Shown: positions 55,201-64,000 of the stretch, in pieces
Layout: every line of letters starts with the position of its first letter
Numbering within the stretch: the stretch's first letter is position 1
Assembly (NCBI RefSeq): GCF_000417875.1
Contig: NW_006920878.1
Coordinates: forward strand, 491,880-555,879
DNA: 64,000 nt
Direction of reading: 5' to 3'
Origin: Pseudozyma flocculosa PF-1
Lineage: Eukaryota; Basidiomycota; Ustilaginomycetes; Ustilaginales; Ustilaginaceae
Notes under the pieces: generated by a model
What the model was told of the DNA's origin: nothing
What the model saw: only the letters and a program-made list of their open reading frames with translations
The model's database searches: none
Translations under genes and position numbers: made by a program

Positions 55201-55581
55201 CTGACCCAGGAAGGGGACGTGGAGCACAAGGAGCACCTGTGGATCTTCTTCAACTTTCGCGGCATCAAGAGGCACGAGCCCGTCTTGTGGGACAGCCAGG
55301 CGGGCGGTCGCCACGCCTGCCTCCTCACCGGCCTGACGCACGACACCTTCCGGCTGCTGGGCTACTTCGAGGACCCGGTGGCTGCGAGGCTCGAGCGCCT
55401 CCTCGGCATCGTCGCAGCGGAGGACGGCACAGAGCGCCGCCTTCGGCGCGTCGACCCGGCGACCTATGCGGCGACTCAATGCTGTGTCCAGCCGGCAATC
55501 GTCCGTTCGTCCGTCGAAGAAGCGCTTGTCGGCATCTCGTCCTTGGCACTCGAGTCCGACCCCTTGGCGGACCATGCCTAG
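52282..55581 (+). CDS. Large P-loop NTPase with possible PD-(D/E)XK nuclease-like C-terminal domain
   Basis: A single exon of 1,099 residues. Residues 1-200 are mainly helical. A P-loop-like motif sits at about 214-224 (LQSSGFGKTRL), and a Walker B-like LFFLAIDECQALGV at about 450-460, with DE at 455-456, followed by WILLIDTHSTVANIAG. This order fits the fungal families of giant AAA/STAND-like NTPases written S-S-G-x-G-K-T/S-R, many of them expanded and poorly characterised. Near the C-terminus, WDILIPVY (Asp853) and YIFVQIKNR (Gln902, Lys904) are spaced as in PD-(D/E)XK nuclease folds, where QxK can replace ExK. That pairing of NTPase and nuclease-like domains recalls Crinkler-related proteins, but no recognised Crinkler leader was seen. 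A 24-base tandem repeat lies between the two motifs. The frame stays open for 73 codons after the TAG. Function is unknown and the assignment rests on motifs. Confidence 0.75.
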   Translation: MEPQLPRDFATRQQPVANTYIMNAIATSGRLSPTSERRATDLDKWLCCPDDSLLAGDLRQGLLRLERWLAGDDHSFPQRKFESLISDCHAVLATKITKPGVPDWILDLFERDLEPHKPRRTQSPEKLFHLAEAFKATHPGSRSHECIQYILVKGKLRSESYSLDFVRSADRGVADDFVSRPYLGLGPQHLEHHLATWERDFRPKLHYAKVTAVLQSSGFGKTRLVYETAKTTLGLLLCVRNQDTGAPSGVSAPPADQEVRTFLTAGEDPGKTQKIKNEVEPFEATRNIACFLAAVAFEVSRVVRSKTSAAFPPSDGMAKEEWQSRFVAPAFREMHDGIEKARYDAEYSGSARHTFISRLVRQAKAMVKYGSFLSDVELEDPALREDLDDGDAWKKGDYWDKERQKSTLKSNAEFFASSLARYFKKRADPTGSLEAALPTLKEAQLAQPLFFLAIDECQALGVVRLAIVRRFWSHLDPKRQWILLIDTHSTVANIAGRDATDASERFLTQNVRLVSPFVNTPIDSKWTSSGPDARGTISRLRGASRFELERLALLYGRPLWEDQVLAQAQGPKFGGASLWAVACKILCSGVEWPLLPEDEQQAAQQVIAVLSQRLPLTIIGIQGNTDPRTLSDDMVARHLRMVARVGVNGDMAITFTPSEPVCSAAAALLMRMNPAPRWADCISELQRRLSSRHVHFGEDGEEVARMLLSIAADLTASFEICPRLKATHKHKGQVQGTIDRERLAASQELFALENSTDRGAILDPMPVHSWLNTLCGPLSQSDRSTPSPREEGQSRQPNATSSAWMKSAYINFTHYARLGKQTARGSPIPQELLVDGWLRQCAWLGVSNQSDWDILIPVYTPPGADTAAAQSDGVAAAQSDGVAHDWSKDLFEPSAMTYIFVQIKNRASFSMASMAPEPGTAAFDNDLALEPADDASAGRQQLREAGPTQSKPPASQAASGKPRGWHSYQAPGILTQEGDVEHKEHLWIFFNFRGIKRHEPVLWDSQAGGRHACLLTGLTHDTFRLLGYFEDPVAARLERLLGIVAAEDGTERRLRRVDPATYAATQCCVQPAIVRSSVEEALVGISSLALESDPLADHA
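54879..54927. repeat. 24-base tandem duplication in coding sequence
   Basis: Two nearly perfect copies encoding AAAQSDGV, an in-frame duplication just before the putative QIKNR nuclease motif of the NTPase gene. Confidence 0.9.
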
Positions 55582-55803
55582 AAGCTCGTCGATGCCCTCA
55601 CCAAGAGCTGGGGGTCCTTCGGTGTGCTGCGGGCCGATCCGAATCGGGTCTCGGCTCTGAAGGCGAAACGCATCCTTGCTTGCTTGCGAGAGTACAGCGC
55701 CGGTGGCGGTCTAGTGTATACATGTGCCGTGACGAGATTAGAGGGGCGGACGAGTAACGAGACGGGGGGGACGGGGCAATCCGAACAACAGTCATGGGCC
55801 TGA
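55582..55803 (+). other. Open frame continuing 73 codons beyond the NTPase stop
   Basis: After the TAG at 55579-55581 the same frame runs to a TGA at 55801-55803. The first ~45 codons look protein-like (KLVDALTKSWGSFGVLR, then AKRILACLREYS) with the local codon bias, the rest does not. It overlaps the spacer before the convergent DUF5872/HVA1 gene. It may be the former C-terminus cut off by a stop mutation, a readthrough extension, or chance openness in GC-rich sequence. Confidence 0.4.
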
Positions 55804-55869
55804 CTCGAGGAGGGCGAAAGCAGAAGGGGGGCGGGAGGGGGTTGAAAGGTAAGCGGCGCGAGTGCGGCC

Positions 55870-56485
55870 TCAGAAGTAGACGGCGGCGGGCTTGTGGATG
55901 GCCGTCTTGCCGCTGGGGCCGTTGCTCTTGAGGCTGATGCGCGGGTCGTCCTTGGACGCCTTGACGTCCTTGCCCTCGACCTTTTTCGACGACGTCAGAA
56001 TCTCTTGGACGATGCCCGTGACCCAGCCGGGCATGGCCTTCCACGTCACCTCCTGGCCCTTTTTCGGCAGGCGAGAGGCCGACGCCGGCTTGCGGTCGTT
56101 GGGCGGGTCGGTGCTGTCGTGCTTGGAGCCGTGGGTCGTCTTGGCCTTCTTGTTGCTCCCCTTCTCGTCGTCGCCTTCGTCTTGCTCGTCACCCTCCTTT
56201 TCGCCCGTGTCGCCGGAGCCGCCGTCGCCGCCCGAGGCGGAACGCTTTCGCTGCGAGCGGCGCGGCGACGCGGCAGCACCGTTATTGTTGCCGCCGTTGC
56301 CGCTCGACTCTTTGGCGCTGGACTGGCCGCCTTTCTTGCCGCCCTGCTTCTGGGCCTGCTTGCCACCTTGGTCATCGCCCTGCTCGTCGTCCTGGTCGTC
56401 TCCCGCCTCGTCGGCGCCATCGTCTTCGGGCTGGTACTCGTCGTTGTCGCCCTCTTGCATCTCCTCGACATCCTCGTGAGGCTGC

Positions 56486-56518
<33 letters not shown>

Positions 56519-57344
56519 GCGCCGTCGCTCTGCTGCTTCTTCTGCTGCTTGCCACCGTTGGCGGCCTTGCCCTTGTGCGCCTGTGCGCCGGCTCCCTTGC
56601 CTCCCTGGCTCTGCGCGCCGTCCTTTGGGGCACCTTTGCCCTGCTCCTCGTCGTCTTCCTGGCCGTCCTGGTCCTTCTGCCCCTCGCTGACCTTCCTGCG
56701 CTCATCCTTGGCCTTGTCGGTGTTGCCGACAAACTGCTTGCCCTGCTTGCTCTCCCTCTGCTTCTTGTCGTCGGTCTCCTGCTTTTCCTGCTCGCTCATC
56801 TGCTCCCACGCCTTCTTGGGCAGGTAGCGCTTCTCGGTGCCGTCGTCCTGCTTGGCCTTGCCCTCGCCGTCCTTTGTCTGCCACTCTTCGTCGCCCCACT
56901 TTTCCAGGTTCTTCTGCGACGAGTCCTGCTCCGACTTGTCGGTCGTGTACCCGCCGCCGCGCTTCTTGTACTCGGACGCCATCATCTGCCGCGGTCGTCG
57001 ACGGCGCCCAATGTCAGTGGGACGCGGGTGGATGGGAAAGGAGCCAAGGCGTCAGGATCCGTTCCGGGGTAAGGCGCGCAGCGGCTTTCGCTTGACCTCG
57101 AGGAGGTGGGACAGGCCGAGGATACACACCTGGGCCTTGCGCGCGCTCCACTGACCGGGCTGACCGCCCTTGTCAGATTCCTGGATCTCCTCCTTGATCT
57201 CATCCCTGAGCTGCTCGGTTGCAGGGACGAAGAGGGTCCGGAAGGTCAGCAAAAGGGCCATGATGCCTGCACGCTGCGGCGAGCGACGGAGCAACGGAGC
57301 GAGCGACTAACCTTGGGATCGGTGTACTTGTCAGACGACGGCAT
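55870..57344 (-). CDS. DUF5872 plus HVA1/TUDOR-like (DUF2945) domain protein
   Basis: Three exons: 57312-57344 (MPSSDKYTDPK), 57130-57210 and 55870-56985, all in phase 0, giving 409 residues. The N-terminus matches DUF5872: LRDEIKEEIQESDKGGQPGQ then WSARKAQ, GGGYTTDKSEQDSSQKNLEK, WGDEEWQTKDG, RYLPKKAWEQMSEQEKQETD and KQFVGNT. A highly acidic and Gln/Gly/Lys-rich linker follows. The C-terminus is HVA1-like: KKGQEVTWKAMPGWVTGIVQ, then SLKSNGPSGKTAIHKPAAVY. HVA1 domains are short beta-barrels found in fungi and bacteria; both domains are of unknown function and appear together in fungal proteins. The small first exons were found by extending the DUF5872 motif upstream. Low complexity and charge suggest a nuclear or stress role, which is only inference. 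Confidence 0.87.
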
Positions 57345-58677
57345 GGTGAGTCGCGGCTAGCGGACGAGGATGGTGCGGGTAAGAGATGGGTCTGTAGCGG
57401 GAAGCGATGGATATGAGCTCGTCTCGAGAGCGGTCAGATGTGCGAAGGTGGGAATGGGGCGATCACCTTCGATTGCAAGGGGAGGCGGGGTGATGTTTAT
57501 ATGTCGCTCGGGGAGGGCTGGGAGGCATGTATGTACACACGTATCGCGTGGGCTGACGAGCGGTTCTGTGAGGACAGGCGTGGCAGGTCGCGCACGATGG
57601 TGTCACAAGACGGAAGCGGCATCGGACAGTGCCAGGCTAGGCCGACCATGGTCATGTCGCGGTCGAGGTCGCGCTCGCGGTTGCGGGTCGAGGGTCAGGG
57701 CTTGAGGGGCAGGGTCAGCGAGGCCAGCAGGCAGGCCAGGCAGCCAGCACTTTACACGACGGGTTCCGGTGTGTGAGCCTGCGCTCGACGCGGTGGATGC
57801 TGGGGGTGGATGTTGACGATATCGAGAGCCGGCCAAGGAGTAGTCACATCTTAGGTAAAAAAAAACGAGGCCATGCCAGCGTCGACGTCAAGAGCTTCGT
57901 ACCGCCGGGCAGAGGAGTATGGTGACGCTGAGGTCGATGATGATGATGGCGAGAACAACGACGACAGAGGCGCGCCCTTGGTAAACCTCCACTTTGAGTC
58001 GAGAGCCGACGAAGAAGGCGCGCCCCCTTTGGCCTCGGATCGACGACACCGACCATGATGCCATGGCTCACCTGTCTCCTCCATCCCGGCCTGGCATGGC
58101 ATGCAATGTCGCATTGCAGCCCAGATTCGTGTGAGCCAGCGCTGATTATTCACCATGCCTCCGCATTCGGGACCGCAGCCGATAGATGCTGCATCGCCTC
58201 GCCTTCGGTCACAGATCGAGGCCCTCACGGGACTGGGTGACAGCTACAGAGAGAGGCTTGCGGCCGATACGCATCCCTCCCGCTTGCAACGTTTGGTAAA
58301 GCACCAGCCGGCAACTCGGCGACCATGGTCGGGGGCAGCGCGTCTGTCACTGCAGCCAGGCCGAATAAGGGTCGGGCAAGGAAAGGCGACGCAGGTCGTG
58401 AGCAAAGAGCAGGGTAAAGCAACACTGTTTCTCCCTCGCGCCCGGCCTGGCACGGCACGAGGAAAAGGGCAAGGCCAAGGGCGCAGCCCCTCGTCAACAA
58501 AGTCGGGAACCAATCTCGAAATGTACACAGAGTGCCCGGTCCGGACACGGCAGTAGTCGGCCTCGTTGTCGGCCAGGCGGCGAGCGGGCGAGCCAGCCTC
58601 GTGGCTGGTCGGCAGGCAGCGTCGATCTGCACAGGTCCGCGCCGGCAAGAGCACCAAGACAGGCTTTTTGGAGCCGC
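57345..58677. promoter_or_regulatory. 1.3-kb spacer: DUF5872/HVA1 promoter and PDH E2 3' end
   Basis: Between tandem minus-strand genes. A GCAGGCAGGCCAGGCAG block lies at 57722-57745. A 61-codon plus-strand ORF at 57873-58058 is acidic, with a fairly coding-like codon pattern, but has no recognised relatives or support, so it is not called as a gene. A nine-base A run at 57857-57865 is the only AT homopolymer. Confidence 0.4.
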
Positions 58678-60791
58678 TCAGAGCATAAAGCTGAGCGGGT
58701 TCTCGAGGGCGTCCTTGAACGCCTTCATCCACCGGGCGGCCGTGGCGCCGTCGACGGTGCGGTGGTCGGCCGAGATGGTGGCCTGCATGACCATGGCCTT
58801 GCGGAAGCCGGCCTCGCTCTCCTCGTCGGGCACCAACCGCGCCTCGGTGCCGCCAATGGCCAGGATGCAGCTCTGCGGCGGGTTGATGATGGCGGTAAAG
58901 TGCGTGATGCCAAACATGCCCATGTTGGAAATGGTGAACGACCCGCCCTGGTACTCCTCGGGCGCCAGCTTGCCGGCGCGCGCCTTGGACGCCAGCGTCT
59001 TGGTCGCCGCCGAAATCGTGGCCAGGCCCGAGCCGCCAACGTCCTTGACAATCGGCGTAATCAGGCCCGTGGGCGTCGAGACGGCGATGCTGATGTCGGC
59101 CTTGTGGTGCTGGCGGATAAAGTCGCCGTACCACGCCGAGTTGACCTCGGGCACCTCCTTGAGCGCGACGGCCGCCGCCTTGGTGATAAAGTCGCCCACG
59201 CTCAGCTTGGCCGCCTTGGCCTTCTCGACGTCCTTGCCCGCCTTGTCAGAGGCAGCCTTGTTGAACACCTCGCGCAGCTTGAGCACCTTGTCCATCTCGA
59301 CGTCGATGCTGACGTAGTAGTGCGGCACCGTCGACTTGGACTCGGTCAGGCGCGATGCAATCACGCGGCGCATGTTCGAGACGGGGACGTCGGTGTAGTC
59401 GGCGGAGCTGCCAGCAGCGGCAGCAGGGGCCTTGGGCGCAGCGGGGGCGGCCGCAGCAGCGGGCTTGGGCGCCGAGNNNNNNNNNNNNNNNNNNNNNNNN
59501 NNNNNNNNNNNNNNNNNNNNNNNNNNNNNNNNNNNNNNNNNNNNNNNNNNNNNNNNNNNNNNNNNNNNNNNNNNNNNNNNNNNNNNNNNNNNNNNNNNNN
59601 NNNNNNNNNNNNNNNNNNNNNNNNNNNNNNNNNNNNNNNNNNNNNNNNNNNNNNNNNNNNNNNNNNNNNNNNNNNNNNNNNNNNNNNNNNNNNNNNNNNN
59701 NNNNNNNNNNNNNNNNNNNNNNNNNNNNNNNNNNNNNNNNNNNNNNNNNNNNNNNNNNNNNNNNNNNNNGCCTGGGGAGCCGGGGCAGCGGCGGCAGCGG
59801 CGGGCGCAGGCTTGTAGTTCTCGACGTCGGCCTTGATGATGCGGCCCTCGGGGCCGCTGCCCTTGATCTGGTCGAGGGCGATGCCCTTCTCCTGGGCGAT
59901 CCTCCTGGCAACGGGCGTGGCAAAGATGCGCTCGCCGGCCGGCCTGGAGCTGGCGCCTGCGGAGGCAGACGACGACGACGACGACGATGCCGCAGGCTCC
60001 GGCTTGCTCTCCTCCTTGGGCGCCGGAGCCTCCTCCTTTGCGGGCGCAGACTCCTCCTTCTTGTCCTCGGCGGCGGCGGGCGCGGAGCCGGACTCGGACT
60101 GCGCCTTGGCAGCAAAGTCGTCGGCACCAGAGAGGTCGTCGCCCTCCTCGGCCATGATGGCAATCAGCGAGTTGACCTGGACAGCCTTGGAGCCGTCGCC
60201 AACCTGTCGACGAGATCGCGGGTTGCATCGAGGTCAGCGGGCTGCATCTGTCGGTCAGGTAGGGCCGGGCGGCCTGCGCGCCACTCACAATAATCTTTGC
60301 CAGAACACCGTCATCCTGGGCCTCGACATCCATGGTAGCCTTGTCCGTCTCCTGTCAGAGCCGGCGAAGGAGCGCCGCGGGGAGCGAAAGAGTTGGAACT
60401 CGTCAGCACCCGCGCAGCTCATCGACGGCGCCAAGGCTCGAGCCAGACTGCTCACAATCTCGAGAAGGACGTCACCGGCGCTGAAGCTCTCGCCGGGCTG
60501 CTTCTTCCACGCAGCAATGCCGCCCTCGGTCATCGTGGGGCTCATCGCGGGCATGTTGAACTTGGAGAGCGCGAGCGCCTGACGCGAAGAGTGGAAGGCT
60601 GTCGGGAGGGTGAGTTGGGCCGGTCAGGAGGTGAAGGGCAAGGCCGTGCATGCGTCAGCGGGCACTGTGAAGCTTTTGCGCCGAGGTTCAAAGGTCCAGA
60701 GGCCCAAGGCGCGCCTCGACGACTCACATCGCTGTGCCAGGGCCGACTTGGCCGCGACGGCGCTGCGCTGAAGGACTCGGAAGGACTGCAT
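58678..60791 (-). CDS. LAT1: Pyruvate dehydrogenase E2 (dihydrolipoamide acetyltransferase), interrupted by an N gap
   Basis: The core subunit of the mitochondrial pyruvate dehydrogenase complex; it moves the acetyl group from E1 through a lipoyl-lysine to CoA. Exons: 60728-60791, 60456-60598, 60289-60351 and 58678-60203. The presequence starts [20 protein letters not shown]. The lipoyl domain has [20 protein letters not shown] and [20 protein letters not shown] (lipoyl lysine in DKA). An Ala/Glu/Ser linker follows, then the subunit-binding domain [36 protein letters not shown] comes next. After a 293-base N gap, the catalytic domain shows [52 protein letters not shown] and [14 protein letters not shown] near the end (PLSFML). 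The gap falls in an Ala/Pro-rich linker, and its stated length leaves the two halves out of frame, so the true gap length must differ. Confidence 0.94.
59477..59769. other. Assembly gap, 293 N
   Basis: Unresolved bases inside exon 4 of the PDH E2 gene, flanked on both sides by GCGGCAGC-type Ala/Pro-coding repeats, a likely cause of assembly failure. Frame considerations imply the real length is 294 plus or minus a multiple of three. Confidence 0.98.
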
Positions 60792-62308
60792 GGCGTGGGC
60801 GTGGGAGGGGTGAGAGCGTTGTCTAGGGGAGGCTGTGGTCGTCGTCGAGTGTCCAGATCGTGGTCCGTATGCCCAGGGTGAGGTGGAAGGGAAGGCTGCG
60901 TTCCAAGGAACGGTTCGATTGGTGGAGGCAGGGGCGGTGTTCGTGGTCGTAAGGGACGAAGCGGGGGAGGTTTCGCTGTCAGAATCTAGGTCCAAGGGCA
61001 AGGAGGGCCGCTGGCAATCGGCAAGAGCCACCAGGCACCTACGAAGCTGGGTGTTGGTGAGGCACAGAGCGCGGGGGGGGAGGAGGGGGAAGCAGCGAGT
61101 GGGCGGTAGGAGCGAGCCAGGCTGTTTCCGAAACGTCGCGATGGCGAAGCAAGCAGGCAAGGTGAGGTTGCAGCGAGTGGGCGGGCCCTCGAGCCAGCAG
61201 CCCAACTTTTTCTCGCCCTCCAACCCGGCCTGCCTCTCGACTTCTCGGCAGGGCTGGCCGCGGCGTGTTCCAATATGCACGGCGGGCGAGGCCGAGTTCA
61301 ATTCAAAATCCCTCCAGACTTTTGGGGCTGGCTGAGGGCTCGCAATACAAGCGGCGGCCAGCTTCAATACGGGCTCCCCCTCCCTGACCATTTTTTTGTA
61401 TTCCTCGAGAAGCCTGGCTTCGGCGTGGGGCTAGCCCAGACCCAAAAACGCACGCCTGCGTCGGGAGCCTGCTGGCCTGCCTGCCTGCCGGCCTCCTTTC
61501 CCAACCAACACCGCCTCCGGGTCGACTAGGGAGAGACGGCAGCGGCAACCATGGCAAAGGAGCGCTCGCAGGCAGGCCATCGTCGAGCTCGATATGCGTG
61601 CTGTCTCGGCGACATACGGAACGCCTCGTTGGTGGCGGCGGGGCGGGATCGTTAGTCGACGGTGTGCGCGCGACCTTATCGATGCTGAGGCCGGCCTCTG
61701 GCAGGCGCCCAAATTCCTAGCCACGCGGCGAGGACCAGAAGAAGGCACACGAGCGCGCAACACAACGTAGGCAGGCAGGCAGGCTGGCAGCCAGACGGAT
61801 GCTGGGCGGGCGCACATCGAAGCGGCCAGGCAGGCCTGTGGTCAGGGTCCTCCGGAAATCTGCCGAGAACGAGCGAGCGAGCGAGCGAGCGGCGAAACTG
61901 CCCGCCATCCTGCCTTCCCCTCCTACGTAACACGCGGGTCGAGGGCGCCACCGCTCCTTTCCTGTGTCGCCATCATCCCGTCGACGCTGGACACCCATCG
62001 CTGGAGGCGCCTGTGGATCCAGCCGACGAAGGCCTTGACATCCATCGTCCATGCCTTGAAGCTCGATGACCAGCCTGCGCACAGGCGCTGCGACTGACGC
62101 ACAAAGAGAGCTCGACGACGCCGCACATGGCCACGAGGAGTGCTCACTCTTCGTGTGGACGGCCGGGTCTCGTGACAGTATGGGAGACGGTCGGCACAGG
62201 TGGCGACAGCGTCGCAGCGCTCAGATTTCATGATGCCACGGCCGTCGAATCTATCTCGCGCAGGATAAGGCAGAGGCGCGTCCGCGATGGTTCGATCCAG
62301 ATCCGCGC
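60792..62308. promoter_or_regulatory. 1.5-kb spacer: PDH E2 promoter and AAT1 3' end
   Basis: Between tandem minus-strand genes. It carries GGCAGGCAGGCAGGCTGG (61770-61790), CTGCCTGCCTGCCGGCC (61475-61492) and a short GCGA repeat (61873-61891). These match motifs in other promoters here. No gene was recognised. Confidence 0.45.
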
Positions 62309-64000
62309 TTAGGCGCTGGTCACCTTGTGGAGCGACTCGGCTGTGTGCGGCGAGGATGAAGGGGCCAGGGATGTGGAAAGAAGTCAGCAAAGCGTCCGCG
62401 GATAGATGGGCCTTCCGATCGCCATGGCGAGACTCACCAAGATGCTGGACGTTGTGCTGCGAAGGGCCAAGACAGACGACGATTGCGCGTTTCGAGCTCA
62501 CAGATCGTCAGCGCGCGGCATGGAACATGACTCGGAGACGCTGGCCAGCAACAGAAACTCACGTTGGTGATGCCGGCGACCGAGATGCGGCCGTCGCCAG
62601 TGAGGTAGACGTGGTGCTCGTTGCAGAGCTTGGCGACCTGCTCGGGCGAGACTGCAGGCGACGGGAGCAAGCGACAGCGTCACAGCGGGCACAGAGCCAG
62701 GCACAACGTGGCGAGAGGGTCAGCATTGTAGATCCCACCCAGCGAACACCACAGTCGAGGCGCAATCACTCACTTCCGAGGAACGCAAACATGCCGATCT
62801 GGTTGGCTGCGGAGAGGAACAAGGCGAGGAGCGAAGATGTCAAAAGGCGCGCCCAGCGTCGCCACGGCTCAAAGCGAGTCAGTCGACCTACTGATGTGGT
62901 CCCAGTTGAGCTTGGAGTTGAGGTCGTTGACGAGCAGGTTCTTGAGCGTGGATCGCATGCCGTTGATGCGGTCGGCCATGCCCTTGACCTCACCGAGCCT
63001 GCAGTGAAAAACGAAATGACAGCGATTCGGAGGCAACCGTCAGCAGCCGCACTCAGCCGGCGCTCGGCGCGTGCCGGCAGTTCAGGGTCACAACGGCACT
63101 CACCACTGCTGGTAGAGGGCCTGGTCGGCCAGGATAGAGCCGGCGATCTTGGCGCCGTGGACGGGCGGGTTCGAGTACATGGGGCGGACGATGATCTTGA
63201 TCTGGCTGTCGACGCGGGCCTTTTCGTCGGGGTTGGCCGTCACGAGGGAGAAGGCGCCGACACGCTCGCCGTAGAGACCCATGTTCTGTGCACGCAGGGA
63301 GCCGGAAAGAGAGGCGGGGAAGCGGGGAAGTCGAACGAAAGAGGTGAGCACTCAGCCTGGCGTACGACGCGGCCAGCCAGCACAGGCCGTCGGACTGACG
63401 GGTACCCACCTTGGCAAAGGACTGCGAGAGGGCGATCTGGTGGCCCTGCTCGACAAAGTAACGGACGGCAAATGCGTCGCGGTCGATGTCGCCGCTGGCA
63501 AAGCCCTGGTAGGCCATGTCAAAGAAGGGGAAGTGCTCCTTTTCCTTGAGCACGTCGCTGATCTGCTTCCACTGCTCCTGGGTGGGGTCGACGCCGGTCG
63601 GGTTGTGGGCGCAGGCGTGGAGGAGGATGATGGACTTGGCGGGGGCGGCCTTGATGTCGTCGAGCATGCCCTGGAAGTCGAGGCCGACCGTCTTCTTGTC
63701 GTAGTAGCGGTACTGCTTGACCTCGAGGCCCGAGTCGCGGAAGATGGGCGTGTGGTTGCCCCACGAGGGGGTGGGGAGGTAGATGGTCTTGGCGTCGGGG
63801 TAGTGGCGCTGGAGGAAGGCACCGCCGATGCGGAGGGCGCCGGTGCCCGAGATAGACTGGGTGATGGCGATGCGGTTCTCCTTGACGGGTGCGCTGTCCT
63901 TGCCGTAGGCGAGGATGGCAGCGTTCTTGGTAAAGTCGGCGAGGCCCGTGATGGGGAGGTACTCCTTGTCGCCCTTGGCGCCGACAATCAGCTCCTCGGC
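62309..64000 (-). CDS. AAT1: Mitochondrial aspartate aminotransferase, N-terminus beyond right edge
   Basis: A PLP-dependent enzyme that exchanges amino groups between aspartate and 2-oxoglutarate in the malate-aspartate shuttle. Visible exons: 63410-64000 (continues right), 63104-63285, 62892-62998, 62774-62806, 62563-62651, 62438-62456 and 62309-62340, all joining in phase. Motifs: [49 protein letters not shown] and the PLP-lysine [34 protein letters not shown] and [20 protein letters not shown] sequence follow, ending [12 protein letters not shown]. The [13 protein letters not shown] form and the C-terminus point to the mitochondrial isozyme. Small exons of 33, 19 and 32 bases are unusual; the 19-base one encodes only HNVQHL plus one base. 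Confidence 0.95.

Noticed and set aside
57873..58058. 61-codon acidic ORF
   Set aside because: Has an ATG and plausible codons, but no family similarity, no upstream or downstream exon and no clear expression signal; left as a note only.

Overview
The window is a GC-rich, gene-dense stretch of nuclear DNA from a fungus, most likely a basidiomycete yeast or smut relative (Ustilaginomycotina). The evidence is intron-containing eukaryotic genes with short introns (about 80-220 bases, most opening with GTGAGT and closing with CAG), the fungal gene set (RAC1, RAV1, IPI1, LTV1, CSL4, SAT4, MEU1-type MTA phosphorylase, mitochondrial ACP, PDH E2, AAT1), and a strong bias to G or C at third codon positions. 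The species cannot be fixed from the sequence alone. No rRNA, tRNA, CRISPR array or intact transposon was recognised. There are two runs of N (20 bases and 293 bases).

Layout. 1-881: start of a coiled-coil membrane protein, minus strand, running off the left edge. 1950-3147: Rac1-type GTPase. 4051-7376 (minus): UBE2O-type E2/E3 ubiquitin enzyme. 8166-13599: RAVE subunit Rav1. 13979-14645 (minus) and 15343-16329: mitochondrial acyl carrier protein and mitoribosomal bL17m, sharing a promoter. 16990-19925 (minus): Ipi1/TEX10. 19926-23195: an island unlike its surroundings, with long stretches lacking CpG and a few membrane-protein-like exon pieces. 23196-31158 (all minus): DCAF11/WDR23 protein, secreted M28 aminopeptidase, Ltv1. 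31715-32714: exosome Csl4. 33242-35893 (minus): Sat4/Hal4-type kinase. 37778-40462 (minus): NUDCD1-like protein. 40916-42700: double GNAT acetyltransferase. 43090-43960 (minus): LEA-like alanine-rich protein. 45353-48412: large lineage-restricted protein. 48674-49954 (minus): MTA phosphorylase. 50374-51909 (minus): metallo-beta-lactamase-fold hydrolase. 52282-55581: large P-loop NTPase with a possible nuclease-like tail. 55870-57344 (minus): DUF5872/HVA1 protein. 58678-60791 (minus): PDH E2 with the large N gap. 62309-64000 (minus): mitochondrial aspartate aminotransferase, cut by the right edge.

The genes are mostly unrelated housekeeping genes, as usual in fungi, but some themes recur: ribosome and RNA biogenesis (IPI1, LTV1, CSL4, bL17m), ubiquitin-dependent control (UBE2O-like, DCAF11-like), and mitochondrial metabolism (ACP, PDH E2, AAT1). 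Divergent neighbours are separated by about 0.4-1.4 kb and convergent ones by about 0.3-0.9 kb.

The items most worth a second look are the NTPase/nuclease-like protein at 52282 with its open frame beyond the stop, the CpG-depleted island at 20.3-22.6 kb with embedded exon-like relics, a GC-AG intron in the ACP gene, a 19-base microexon in AAT1, and apparent frame breaks in the WDR23-like gene and in the left-edge gene.
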